A stretch of DNA of 64,000 bases. Source: Camellia lanceoleosa. Its lineage: Eukaryota; Streptophyta; Magnoliopsida; Ericales; Theaceae. The notes below the pieces were generated by a model. The model ran no database searches and had not been told where the DNA came from. It saw only the letters and a program-made list of their open reading frames with translations. Position numbers and translations under genes: made by a program. Every line of letters begins with the position of its first letter. Position 1 is the stretch's first letter. This document shows, one piece after another, positions 20,774-33,482 of this stretch. The DNA is taken from NCBI GenBank assembly GCA_025200525.1, contig CM045758.1, positions 8,862,580-8,926,579 of the forward strand. The letters run 5' to 3'.

Positions 20774-23700
20774 CGTAGGCGTCCCGACGCATCCGGGAAG
20801 GAGTGCGAATCCCCGTTACGGTTCGATATTGGGTCTACTACGATTCGAAGGACTCAAATGTCACGCGATTCTTAATCTTGAACCAAAGAGTCCAAATCCG
20901 CAAATCGTTTTGAAAACAAATTTTTTGAAAGAAGTGCCAAACATGGATCGCCGCCCGGAATCTGAGTCGCCACCTAAATATTTTTTAAATGGAAAATTTA
21001 GGAAACCCTAACTCGGTGCCAAAGGCCACGTGTCCGTCATCACCAAAGTTGCCTCGGCTCGGGAAATTGGGTACGATTGGGGAAGGTCACTTCGTGAGCA
21101 CCCCCGCTCGCCCGGTCAAAGACCGGCCTCTACTAACCATGATATCTATTTTTGAAAACTTTGTGCGTTCTTATTCCGGTTATTAGCCTAGGTTACTATG
21201 TGATGCGCCTGACATACAAGTATAAATGAATCGCTGAATTGGAACAAAACGCCTCATGTTTGTTTGTTTGAAAATGGTTTGATGGTGCTACCCTTGAGTA
21301 GGCTAAGGCGTGGATTTGCCACCCTCGGGTGGGCTTAAGAAAATATGATTTTGCCACTATCTAGTGGGCTTAAAACAAACATTTGATGAATTGTCCCAAT
21401 TCAAATAACTCAACCTCCACCCACCGGCATTCAAGGCAGTTATATCACGTAAGCATTTAGCCTCATGGTAAGCATGCTATTCATGGCAGCACTCACACGC
21501 ATGCAAGGATGCTAAAGCATAAAACTCACCGAGTACTCCAAGCCAAAACAGAAAACTGATTAGGAATCATGCATGATCCTACATATATAGAAATGCCTAA
21601 TGCAACACATGCAAAGATGCAACTATAGTAGGCTCGGCTATCCTAAACATGGCATATGAAATGCAACAGCTATCAACTATTCAACTTGGAATTGAAATAC
21701 AGATGCAGTTTGTATGATGCGCCGAGCCCGGTGCATGCAAAACAGATGAATGATGCAAACATGCTGTCATACTGTATGCTAATTGAAATATGCCCTATAT
21801 CTAACCATCGTAAGCGGGTAAATAAAAAGGAAGAAAGACGTGGGGTTGGAAGACATACATCACACTCACCAACACTTATTACAATTATGCCCTCGCGCAG
21901 AGGGTCCGAATAAATAATACAGTCCCAAATAAAAGAATAATACAGTCCGAATAATACAACCCGAATAAATATACAGATTCCTAATTAATTAACAGATTAA
22001 CTAAGAAAAACTGTAAACTGGCATTCAAGCCAGGGGCTGCCTCGACTCCGCTTCGGATAATGAAATGATGCATGTTGAGTTGCTTTGCGCGGAAATCCAC
22101 TAGGATGCCCCAATTAGCCTCTGTTTGCAATGTTTCTCGAAATGTGTGCCAGACTCCGAAATGCGTGCCAGACTCCGAAAAGTTGCTGACTCTTCATTTT
22201 TGCTACAACAGAGAACAGGAAAGGGGCATGGCAATGTATTTCACAACTATATGCATGCCTCGATTCTCGTGCCACCAATCACGCATTCGATGCATGATGG
22301 CCGAGGAGCCGAATTGCATAACTCAATATGGGATGAATGCACATGAATGCTACAACAAAACCTAACTCCATCATGGGTAATCCGGAGTGTCGGTGACTTG
22401 GGAATTGAGACCCGTTCCGTCACTCGAAGTACGAGACGTGCCTCGTTTCTCGTGCCCGGGCTAACTCCTATCCCGAACACGATGCAATATGCATGATATG
22501 CATGAATGCAACTAAAATACAATCCTAATATACACAATGCTATGAAAATGAGATGCCTCGGAATGTGTGCACGCGGGCACGCAAACCGAGGAAATGATCC
22601 TAGGGCATAAAATGGCATACGCAATGCAAATTGGACTTACACTAACGCGAGTGAACCTTAGCCACACTCACATAAGAGGCCGTCGGATAAAAATGAAGTG
22701 CCTCGAAATGCGTGCTGCAGACGCTTGAACCGAGGCAATGGCATACACAATGCAATGATGCTAAAATGAGACGTCTCGAAATGCGTGCACACGGGCACGC
22801 AAACCAAGGCGATGGCATACACGATGTGATGAGACTAAAATGAGATGTCTCGAAATGCGTGCACACGGGCACGCAAGTCGAGGAAGTGGCACACGAAATG
22901 TAGTGATACTAAAATGAGATATGCGATGCAATATGGGCTTACACCAACATGAGAGAGCCTCAGCCACACTCATATAAGAGGTCAATGGATGAAAATGAAG
23001 TGCCTCGAAATGCGTGCTGCACAGACGCATAACCGAGGCAATGGCACTAAAGTATGAAATGGCATTCCAAATGCAGATTGGACTTATACTAACAAGAGAG
23101 GGCCTCGGCCACACTCACATAAGAGTGAGATGAAAATGAAGTGCCTCGAAATCTTGGCGCACATGGGCACGCAAACCGAGGCAATGGCCCTAAGGCACGA
23201 AATGACATGGAAAATGATATGCAAACATGCAAATGGAATTTCAGCACTCACAAATGATGCAAAACAATCCCGAAAGGTGGGGAAATGACACCAAATGCAC
23301 GGAACGGTCCCAAAATGCGATATTAAGCACCCGAAATGGCCTACAGCCATACTAAACATGCATAATTGGTACATGACATGCAAAACAGTAGCAAGGCAGC
23401 CCCAAAATAGCATTTTTTACAATACAAAACATGGAGAAATAGTGAGCATAGATAGGACAACAATGGCATGCAAAAATGGGGACCAAGAGAGGGGTATTGA
23501 AGCAAGTGATGTATGCGATGCTCAAACTGAAAATTTTCCTTCTAAAAAACTGATGAGGGACCAAAAATATGCACATTTACAGTTTATGACAACCCTAAAA
23601 TCAGCATGAAAACTTACTAAAAATGTCATGCAAGAATGAAGCCAACAAAGGCTAGAACATGAAGTATGCCATACATTCATCAAACAGCCTTGGACCCTTA

Positions 23701-25882
23701 ACAAAACATGACAAGAAGCCCAAAATATGGATATTTTCAGTACTGCTCATGGCCGAAAACAGAAGCTAGATAGGCCTAAAAAGCATGCAAAAATGGGGGC
23801 CAAAGAGGGATATAAAGACAAGCACAACATGGAGACCCCCAAAAAGGTTGATCCCTTCTACAATGTTGTAGAGGGATACAAAATAAGCTTACTCACAGTT
23901 AATAACATGCTCCAAAACAGACTACATGCAGGTCAAACAAATCATGCAAATTTACGGTAAATATGAGAGATTATGAAGCAAGTACATGATAGAGAGGCCA
24001 AACAGGGTTGATCCCTTCTTCAATGTTGAAGAGGGGCTCAAAATAGGCCCAATTTCAGTTTACATTATGCTCGAAAACAGATCACTCATAGGCTAGAAAA
24101 AACATGCAAAAACAAGGGTAAAACATGGATTCAAAGCAAGTGGCTTATGGAGCATGAAAACAAGGTTGAGCCCTTCTTCAATGTTGAAGAGAGGCTCAAA
24201 ATAAGCACAATATCAGTTCATGATATGTCCCAAATCAGACTACACATAGGCCAAATATTCAATGCAAAATAATGGCATATAAGAGGATATTGAAACAAGT
24301 GCAAGATGTTGAGCCCTTGAACAAACATGAAGAATAGCTCAAAATAGATCTAGTTTCAGTTAAGGTCGGAGCCCAAAACAGTAAGAAAGTAGGCTTAAGA
24401 AATGAGGCAAGAAAGTGCTACAAAAGAGGGAATTTGAGACTTACCCTTGAAGACCTCTTTTTTTCTACTTCTTGGCTTGAGGAAAGTTGCTTCTAAGCCT
24501 CTGAGAAAGCTCTCCTTGCTGCTGGAAATGGAGTGGTGATAGTGGTGCTTGAAGATGATGAAGAAGTGGCACCAAACTTAGGGAAAATGAGAGAAATAGA
24601 GACGGAGATGTGTATATATGCTTGAGGAAAATTTTCTAACCCTAGGGACAGAGCTGGGAGGCCCCTTATATGGACAAAAAGAGGGGTGTAAAGGTGGAGG
24701 GAAATGCACCCAAGTGTTTCCTCAAAATATCCGGATCTGAGATCTTTTCTGGGAAGCTTGACTATCTGACTATCTGACCTGAGTCCCAAGGAGCATGGCG
24801 GCCAGTATTTTTCTGCGGTGTGATCGGCCACCCCATGGCCGGTGGCGAGGGCAAAATGGAAGTTTGGAATTCTTTGGCCGAGCTCTACATATTGGTGTCC
24901 TCCCATGTCTCCTCTTCAAGGCCCTGTGGTTGAAAATTGGCAACTGTAAAACAAGAGAAACAACAAGCCAAGTTTAGGAGGGGTTCAAAAATGAAAGAAA
25001 CAATTACTGGCCGAGCTCCATTTTTTAGGGTCCTCCCATGTGTGTACAACACAAATATGCGGTTTTGGCTCGAAGAAAATGGCCCTAGGGTGTTCAACAT
25101 TAGCCCGGAAGTGAGAAAAACGGGCGCCGGGGGGCGCCAGAGGAGCATAACTGGTTGCTGAGACAATTGCTGTCCTCCCACCCTCCAGTGACCTTCCTTA
25201 TGATAAAACAGAGGTACCTGCCAAAAATGAACAAAAACCGATGCAAAATGAATGCTCGGGGGCCAAAACACGCAGTCCGGGGCCCTAAAAATAGGCTGTT
25301 AAGCACCGAAAGTGGTGTTTGGCTACGAAGTGGGTCTCTCAGACCCCAGTGTCCCTCGTTATGATAAAACAGAGGTACCTTCCAAGAATGAACAAAACCC
25401 GATGCAAAACGAATGCTCGGGGGCCAAAACACGCAGTTCAGGGTCTCGAAAACCGGCCGTTAAGCACCAAAAGTGGTGTTTGGCCACGAAGTGGGTATCT
25501 AAGACCCCAGTGTCCCTCGAAAGGGAGTAAATGAGATGCATGCCAGAAACCGGAGGAATCGGAGAAGGTTGGGTGGTCCCGAACCGAGGCACACGGCCTG
25601 ACTCCAGCAAGAGCAAGACTCCGAAATGGGCAAAATGGCCTCACAGACACGAAATGTAGCCTGACCATTGAGAGATGGTCTGGGACCTCTCCCTCTCTTG
25701 AGAAAAGAAATAGAGAAAAGTGCAGTTATGGCAAAGAGACAAGGCCTGAAGAAGTTCGAGTCCGGAGGCAGGGCGCACGGCCGCGACTCTGAGACTTCTG
25801 AACGAGCACAGTATGCAACATCACCGAGCGCTCAATCGGTGATGTCTGAGTCTTAAGGTCGGTCAAAAATGGGGTGTCTACA
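20774..25882 (-). repeat. 5' LTR of the giant element (right copy, complete)
   Basis: The plus strand starts CGTAGGCGTCC, matching TGTAGACGTCC at the solo LTR start with the first T mutated, and ends GGTGTCTACA. The 5109-bp repeat matches the left LTR. It contains the same repeat arrays (22556-23181; about 23730-24390; 25200-25521), the TATA/CArG box at 24664-24673, and a canonical splice donor at 24439-24444. From the TATA box to the LTR end is about 3.9 kb, so the transcribed LTR part of the leader is very long. Several GC-rich patches (24730-24845, 25600-25690) differ strongly from the left copy. Confidence 0.9.
24439..24444 (-). promoter_or_regulatory. Canonical splice donor in the 5' LTR leader
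   Basis: The minus strand reads TTCAAGG|GTAAGTCTC. It lies about 220 bp downstream of the TATA box at 24664-24673. The solo LTR has TTCAAGG|GTGAGT at the same relative place. Confidence 0.6.
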
Positions 25883-26211
25883 CCATGTCTTTTCTCTTCA
25901 ATTTGATGCCCAAGTTACCAAAAGAGAGAGAGACAAGAAGAGAGAGAATGAGAGAAGAAGATAAACTTGTAACTTGATGCCTTCTCTCCAATGCCAGCTA
26001 CAGTATTTTCTTCCTTCAAAACCCACCTCCATGCCTTCTCTCTTCAATTTGATGCCCAATAACTTGCTAGGAAAAAAATACAAATACAAGCATAGATCCA
26101 TAGAGGTGGGTTTATCTTCTTGTCACTCTCTCACTCTGTTTTTTCAAAGTCCTAATATTTTCAGTTTTTTCTTCTTCTTCTTCTTCTTCTTCTTCTTCTT
26201 CTTCTTCTTCT

Positions 26212-26247
<36 letters not shown>

Positions 26248-26959
26248 TGTGTGTAATGCTTCACAAGAACAATTCGATATTTTGAATTCTGAATTTTTTT
26301 TTTTTTTTTTTGAAATTGCTCACCAAAACAACGTCGTTTTGGTGAGGCTTAATATTAGCCCTTGGATGAACCACTTTAGGAGATCATTGTAGGATTCACA
26401 CTCTAAAGGATCCTGACGCATTTACTAGTATCGAAAGTTTAAATACACAGAATTTAGAAATTAATTAAACAAACAAGAGACCGCCATTTTTTGAAACGGA
26501 CTGGGCATGCCCTCCTTTGCTTGCACATGGCTAACAATGTCACGTATTCCTGGAGAAAATTGCAAATTAGTAATATTTTAACAAAATATTTATAAATACA
26601 TGAAAATGTTTATAATTTTAATTATCAAAATTAATCAAGTTTATCATTGATTTATAATTTTTTTATAAGACAATTTTTTCCATACGAAGCTAGAGGGGTC
26701 CTTGGGTAACACAAGAAAAAAGTCAATTTTTTACTTTAAAATTTAAAAATAAATTTCTTTATTATTTTTCATCAGTCTGCAAAATTAAATACTACTTTAA
26801 TGTTTTTATTGAAAATAATAATGGGCAATTTTTTTCCAAAGTCTACACTCTAAATTACTTTATCCATAAGGACAAACTTTTACAAAATAACCAAACTATC
26901 CATATATATATATATATATATAATTTCTGAAACCAAAACCTAAACCTCTCTCTCTCTCT

Positions 26960-26998
<39 letters not shown>

Positions 26999-27201
26999 AA
27001 ACCTTCACATCTCTTTAGCTTCTCTATTGCCGTTGCGCCCAAGCCCACCATCTCCTCTTTCTATCAGAGCCGGCAGTACTCCTTCTTTCTTAAAACCAGC
27101 GACAAGAGCAATAGAAACACGACGACGTGAAAAACCCTTTATTGCTTGTAACAGTGGGGGCACACAGATCTAGATCTATCACCACCACGGTTATACATCA
27201 C
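25883..27201. other. AT-rich spacer with microsatellites
   Basis: Immediately right of the LTR the flank starts CCATG, the expected target duplication, whose partner is outside the window. Notable runs are (CTT)n then (CT)n then (GT)n at 26171-26254, poly(T) near 26292, (AT)n at 26902-26922 and (CT)n at 26946-26997. ORFs here are microsatellite translations. No gene is supported. Confidence 0.7.
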
Positions 27202-27585
27202 TAGGAGTGTAAAAATGGCCACGGCTTGTGGGCGACGGCTTCGCCCATGACCCGATGTGTGTCTGACCTGATTAGGCCTAGGCCCGAGCCTAGCCCAGGA
27301 CCTTGGGCCATCATTTTGAAGCCTGACCTGGTCTATTGGCCCGCTCAAGACCCACTTTGGAAAAAATAAATTTTGGGTGAAAAAAATAAAAAGAAAATTA
27401 AAAAAAAGTTCAAGCCCAAGCCAGAGCCCAGGCCCACCGACCTGAATACTTCATGGGTCTGGGCCTATTGTTCTGGCCCCGTGGGCTAGCCCCGCCCGTC
27501 CTGAATTTTGGCAGGAGCCCACGAGGCCTAACATGGGCCGACCTGAGTCTAGGGCTAGTTTGGTCGGGCCAAATTTACACGCCTA
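27202..27585. mobile_element. hAT-type MITE, GGCC-rich (copy 1)
   Basis: The left end TAGGAGTGTAAA and right end TTTACACGCCTA form imperfect terminal inverted repeats. The flanking octamers TACATCAC and CACGTCGC agree at 5 of 8 positions, the differences all being transitions, so they may be an old 8-bp duplication. The interior is rich in AGGCCC and GGGCC words. It has no coding capacity. A cleaner relative lies at 34988-35280. Confidence 0.6.
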
Positions 27586-28644
27586 CACGTCGCCACCACC
27601 GCCATCCAAATCCACCACCACTATCATGGTCACACGTCACCACCGCCGCCGTCCTAATCCTCTGTAGCTTTAATTGATTAACAATCCTTGAAATGGTATT
27701 TCGACTTCTGTAATCAATTTCATGGTTTCTCAGCATTCCAATTCTCCGATCAAAGATTTTTTCGCGCTATGAAATCTAATATTTTTCTTGGCACTTGGTG
27801 ATTCGACGAAGTCCTAAACTGTTAGGTTTTTATTGTTGGCAACTCCGTTTGACAAAACTCCTTTCAGATGTATTTATTTTCGCACTTTTATTTCAGTGAG
27901 GCTATGAGTTTATTAGATGCAAATCCAAACCCGAATCGAGCCATGCAGAGAAGTTTGTGACGTTAATGCTTTCAAGATTGCCACTTCGCTGATTATTACG
28001 GGGGTCAGCTCGCGGCCGAAGCAAAATGCAAAATTGCATTCAAAATTGCATGTCTGCCATTGGTTGCTCGAGCCAAGAAGAGCTCGCTCGAACGAAGGTT
28101 TGCTCGCTCGATCCAAGGAATGCTCGCTCGAGCTAAGGATTACGTCCATACAAAAACCTGAAAGAATTGATTGGTCGCTTGAGCCAAGGCACTAGTAGAA
28201 ATCATGAAAAATACACTCCTCGCTCGAGCAAAAGCAGCTCGAGCGAGCCTCAGAATCCGGATTTCTCAAGGAGTTTGTTTTTTTCCCAATCTAGAATTAC
28301 TTGTGGTTCTCTATAAATACTTGGTTTTCTCCCAAAACTAAGGTATTCATTGAATTCCTCCAGATCTTCTTTTTGGTTCTTGAAGGTTTATATCTGGGGA
28401 TATTTTGTTATTTTTCTTTGATATTTTATTGAGTATTCAACTCATGGTTTAAAGAGAGTACATCAAAGGTTTGTTTGTTATACACAAAAGAGAGAGTTGT
28501 TCTTCAGTTGTGGATTCTAATCCAAGGGTGTTGTTCTAGGGAGTTTCTAGATTTTTCATAAACAATTTCGAAACCTATACAAATTGGAAACTCAAGTTAC
28601 AAACTACATATGGACTTCAAATTAGTGCACCAATGGAGTAAAAT

Positions 28645-28680
<36 letters not shown>

Positions 28681-29049
28681 ATATATATATACAATAATAC
28701 TAGGTATTATGAAAGAAGTATCATGAAAAGTCTTCACGAAAATTCTCCACCCTTGGATTAGTTTATAGTGTTTGTATTGTTTTATTGCATGTTATGCAAT
28801 CACCCTTAGATTAGTTTCATAAAAATTTTTATGATATTTATTTCATAATGCGTAGCATTCCTCATATATATATTAGTTGTGAGTGTAGATGCAAGTTTTT
28901 AGTAATTTTACATTTAAATTCCTAGATAGTTTGATGATTCAGAAAAACTAATTAGCAGTTTGATGAACATTTGCCATTGTTCATCTCATCTGTTATTTAG
29001 ATCTAGTGGTCAGGACAAGACCAATGGTAAGCCTAGGGGTTTTGGCTTT

Positions 29050-29084
<35 letters not shown>

Positions 29085-29151
29085 TAAATATTTGAACATA
29101 AAGAAATTTTTGAACAAATTGGATTTGGTTTGGCTTGATATTTCTTTCTTC
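27586..29151. other. Spacer with a CTCGAGC half-site cluster and microsatellites
   Basis: Between 28066 and 28245 the words GCTCGAGC, GCTCGCTCGA and CTCGAGCGAGC recur about eight times. A TATA-like CTATAAATAC follows at about 28311. This may be a fragment of an LTR whose other parts I cannot delimit. (CT)n lies at 28647-28677 and (GT)n followed by (GA)n at 29048-29084. No coding region is supported. Confidence 0.5.
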
Positions 29152-29925
29152 TTTTTTTTTTTATCAAAGAAATATGGAGAACAAGGGAAACAACTACCCC
29201 CTGCCCAGAGAAACTAAGCAACTGTAATAAAGCAAAATGGGGGTTTGTCACCCAATCTAAAGGAAGTCAGTCATGAAGGCAAGCATTGGCAATCCAGTGA
29301 GCCACCTTATTTGAGAATCTCGGACTCTATCGAAGAGAAAAACTACTCTGAGCTACTATCCTTTGAATGTCATTAAATAAGGCACCCCAATCCCATGGAA
29401 GGACACTTTTAGAGACACTCAAATGGATAACAGATTGTTTATTCCCGTCAATTACCACATTTGATGGACTGTAATCTTGAGCCACAATGTAGGACCAACG
29501 ACATGCCAACGTTTCTCCTTGAAGAGAAAATGAGATGTGGATTTTCTTTGTGACCCCGTCCACCAAATTCCCAACTGAGTCCCTCACCACCAAAGCAACA
29601 ACAGCCTCTGTTGATCCTCTTTTAGTTGCCACATCAAAATTAACTTTGAACTTACCAGGAGCAGGAGGAGTCCAATTGCACATTACAGCAGAGGACCAAA
29701 TCGGGGACTGCCTTTAGGATTTCCCATGTGGTCTAGCAGATTCTTCAACTTCCTTCATAACCTCTCGAGCTCAATGTAAAGTGAAGAGGCACTCCACCGG
29801 GATATGATTAAACACAAAGTTGTTTCGATCTTTCCAAATAAACCAACTCAACCAAGCTGCCTTGCTGAAAAAGGAGTTTCGATCCTCGTCGTTTGAGAAT
29901 TGATCCATCATCTCACATGACCGAT
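29152..29925 (-). pseudogene. LINE remnant, RNase H half (3' part)
   Basis: The minus strand encodes AAWLSWFIWKDRNNFVFNH and, downstream, an RNase H-like domain: WTPPAPGKFKVNFDVA (catalytic Asp), GETLACRWS (Glu) and NVVIDGNK (Asp). This is the usual end of plant L1-type LINE ORF2. A poly(A) on the minus strand (T-run at 29152-29162) marks the 3' end. Stops near 29700 and 29770 show decay. The upstream part continues at 34265-34500, on the far side of the solo LTR. Confidence 0.75.
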
Positions 29926-32900
29926 TGTAGACGTCCCCAAACGCCCCGGGAGGGTTAAGTCTCGTTCCGTTCATATTGGGGTCACTACAGTTCAAGGACT
30001 CAAATGTCACGGTTCTCAATCTTGAACCAAAGAGTCCAAATCCGGCAAATCGATTTTGAAAACAGATTTTTTGAAAAGAAGTGCCAAACATGGACTGTTT
30101 TGCCAGATATAGAGTTGCCACCTAAATATTTTTTAATGGAAAATTTAGGAAACCCTGACTCGGTGCCAAAGGCCACGTGTCCGTCATCACCAAAGTTACC
30201 TCGGCTCGGGAACTTGGGTACGATTGGGGAAGGTCACTTCGTGAGCACCCTCGCTCGCCCGGTCAAAGACCGGCCTCTACTAACCATGATATCTGATTTT
30301 GGAAACATTGTGCATTCTTATTCCGGTTATTAGCCTAGGTTACTATGTGATGCTCGCAGCAAACAAGTATAGACTGAGTCGCCTGAATTGGAACTAAACA
30401 TTTCATGTTTGTTTGTTTGAAAATGGTTTGATGGTGCTACCCACAGGTAGGCTAAGACGTAAATTTGCCACCCTCAGGTGGGCTTAGAAAAAAACATGAT
30501 TTTGCCACTATCTAGTGCGCTTAAAACAAACAGTCAATGATTTGTTCCACTCCAAGTAACCCAACCTCCGCCCACAGGCATTCAAGACAGTTATATCACA
30601 TAAGCACATAGCCTCATGGTAAGCATGCTATTCATGGCAATCACTCACACGCATGTAAGGATGCTAAAGCATAAAACTCACCGAGTACTCCAAGCCAAAA
30701 CAGAAGCTTATTAGAAATCATGCATGATCCTAAATATACAGAAATGCCTAATGCAACACACGCAAAGATGCAACTATAGCAGGCTCGGCTATTCTAAACA
30801 TGGCATATGGAATGCTACAACTAACACGTATTCAATTTGGAATTGAAATACAAATGCAGTTTGTATGATGCGCCGAGCCCGATACGTGCAAAACAGATGA
30901 ATGATGCAAACATGCTGTCATACTGTATGCTAATTGAAATATGCCCTAATCTAACCATCATGAGCAGGTAAATAAAAAGGAAGAAAGATGTGGGGTTGGA
31001 AGACATACATCACACTCACGCACACTTATTACAATTATGCCCTCGCGCAGAGGGTCCGAATAAATATACAGTCCCGAATGAAAGAATAGTACAGTCCAAA
31101 TAATACAGTCCAAATAATGTACAAATTCCTAATTAATTTACAAATTAACTAAGAAAATAATAAAACTGGCATGCAAGCCAGGGACTGCCTTGATTCTGCT
31201 CCAGATGATGGAATGATGCATGTTTGGGCTGCTTTGTGCGAAAATCCACTGGGATGCCCCAATTAGCCTCTGTTTTGCAATGATTCTTGAAAAGTGCGCC
31301 AAGCCTCGGAAGACCGCCGATTCTTGATATACTGCAACAGAGAGCAGAAAAGGGGCATGGCAATGTATTTTCACAAATGTATGCATGTCTCGATCCTCGT
31401 ACCACCAATCACGCATCTCGATGCATGATGGCCGAGGAGCCGAATTGCACAGCTCAATATAGAATGAATGCATATGAACACTACAACAAAACCTAACTCC
31501 ATCATGGATAATCCGGAGTGTCGGTGACTTGGGAATTGAGACACGTTCCGTCACTCGGAGTACGAAACGTACCTCGTTTCCCGTGCCCAGGCTAACTCCT
31601 ATCCTGAACACGATGCAATGTGCATGATATGCAAGAAATGCAACTAAGATACAATCCTAACATACACAATGTTATGGAATGGCATACACGCTACACGAGG
31701 TGATACACAACCGAGCATACACAATGCTATGGATGAAATGGCATACGCAATGCAATATGGGCTTACACCAACATGAGAGAGCCTCAGCCACACTCACATA
31801 GGAGGCCATTAGATGAAAATGAGACAACTCAAAATACGTGCACGCGTGCACGCAAATCGAGGACCGAACCTACGGTACGGAATGCCACTCTAATGAGACA
31901 TGGCAAGACATGGAATATGATATGCAAACATGCAAATTTCAGAAGCAAAATGACATGCAAAACAGCCCCGAAACATGGCGAAATGAAACCTGATGCAAGG
32001 AACGAGTCCCGAAACATGGAATTAAGCACATGAAATGGCCTATAGCTATGCAATGCATGCATGATTCGTACATGAAGTGTGAATACAGAAGCTAGGCAGC
32101 CCCAAAACAAGCATTTTTACAGTTCGAAGTATGGCCAAACAGTGGGTACAAATAGGGAAAAATTAGCATGCAAAAATGGGGGGCCAAGAGAGGTAATGAA
32201 GCAAGTCATAGCTTCTGATCTCAAACACAGAAGGCCCCCTTTAAAATGTTGAAGAGGGACCAAAAATATGATGTTTTAAAGTTTATGACAACCCCCAAAA
32301 ACATATACAAGTATGGCCAAATTAACATGCAAGAAATGGGCCAACAAAGGGGCAAAGAAGCAAGTGGTGCACGCTGGCCCCAAAAAGGTTAGGGTCCTTC
32401 AACAATGTTGAAGAGAGACCCAAAATATGGCTGTTTACAGCTTATGATCAGACCCAAAACAGAACACAAGCATGCTCAAAGTATGATGCAAGATGAGGCC
32501 ACCAAGAGGGCTATAACATGAAGTATACCAAGGATGCTTCAAAAAGCCCTAGACCCTTAATGAAACATGAATAGGGGGTTATTTTAGATCCATTTTCAGT
32601 TCGGACCAAGGTCCAAAAACAGAAGCTCAATAAGCTAATAAATCATGCAAAAATGGGTACCAAAGAGGGGTACAATGGCAAGTGATACATGGAGGTCCCA
32701 AACAGTGGTGATCCCTTCTTAAATGTTGAAGAAGGGCTCAAAATAAGCCTATCTACAGTTTACCTCATGCTTCAAAACAGATTATATATAGGCCAAAAAT
32801 ATCATGCAAAAAAAATGGCATCCAAGAGGATAATGAAGCAAGTGGTACTGGGAAGTCCCAAACAGGTAAGAACCCTTAATCAAATAGAAAAATGAGCTCA

Positions 32901-32995
32901 AAGAAATGACAATTTCAGTTTTGGCCGGAGCTCAAAACAGCAAGCAAGAGGGACTAAGAAATAGACCAAAAAATGCAAGAAAAGGGGAAAGTGGG

Positions 32996-33001
32996 ACTCA
33001 C
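32996..33001 (-). promoter_or_regulatory. Splice donor in the solo LTR leader
   Basis: The minus strand reads TTCAAGG|GTGAGT, 233 bp downstream of the TATA box at 33234-33240, matching place and context in the giant element's LTRs. Confidence 0.55.
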
Positions 33002-33233
33002 CCTTGAAGACCAACCCTTAGCAACCTCTTGGACCAAGTTTGGGTGCTCCTTGCCTCTGGAAAACAACTTCAAGCTGCTGGAATGGAATGAGGTGGAGTG
33101 GTGTTAGGGCTTGTAGGGAAAAGGGTGTAGGAACTTAAGGGTTTTTGAGAGTTGAAGTATAGAAGGAGAGAGATACAATACAAGAGGCTCAAAGCATTTT
33201 TTCTAACCCTCAAAACCAGACCTGGGGCTGCTG

Positions 33234-33482
33234 TTATATAGGCAAAATGGGTGGAAAAAGGGGGGGAAAATGGAGGGAAAACAAGCCAAGTCTCCCCCGA
33301 AAATTTGGCCTCCCCGGATATACAATCTGGGGGGGAAATGAGGGCATTTTTGGAAGGAACCAGGTGTGAGGAACACGGCCAGCCAGTTTTCTTGGGCTTA
33401 GGTGGCCGGCCGGCTACTTTTTTTGGGTTTTCTGGCCGGCCAGCTACTTTTTCTGGGTTTTCTGGCCGGCCAGCTAATTTCA
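33234..33482 (-). promoter_or_regulatory. Solo LTR promoter: TATATAA plus 40-bp-spaced GGCCGGCC palindromes
   Basis: TATATAA is on the minus strand at 33234-33240. TGGCCGGCCGGC at 33403 and TGGCCGGCCA at 33433 and 33473 lie 163-242 bp upstream. The last two are exactly 40 bp apart within a tandem repeat containing TTTTGGGTTTTCTGGCCGGC-like text. Confidence 0.6.

Larger units (their letters stand above)
1..25882 (-). mobile_element. Giant Tat/Ogre-type Ty3/gypsy retrotransposon with an antisense gene cassette
   Basis: Two direct repeats of about 5 kb (window start to 4178, and 20774-25882) flank an internal region of 16.6 kb. Window base 1 aligns to base 21744 of the right repeat, so about 970 bases of the left LTR lie outside and the whole element would be near 26.9 kb. 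Gag, protease, RT, RNase H, archaeal-type RNase H and integrase run in that order on the minus strand (19758 to 12203). This order and the second RNase H are the hallmark of the Tat lineage. Two plus-strand genes (PMD and DUF7745) fill the space between integrase and the 3' LTR. The coding region is decayed, so this copy is not autonomous. The target duplication cannot be checked because the left end is missing. Confidence 0.9.

Noticed and set aside
26171..26285. ORF with long Phe, Leu and Val/Cys runs
   Set aside because: It is the translation of (CTT)n, (CT)n and (GT)n microsatellites.
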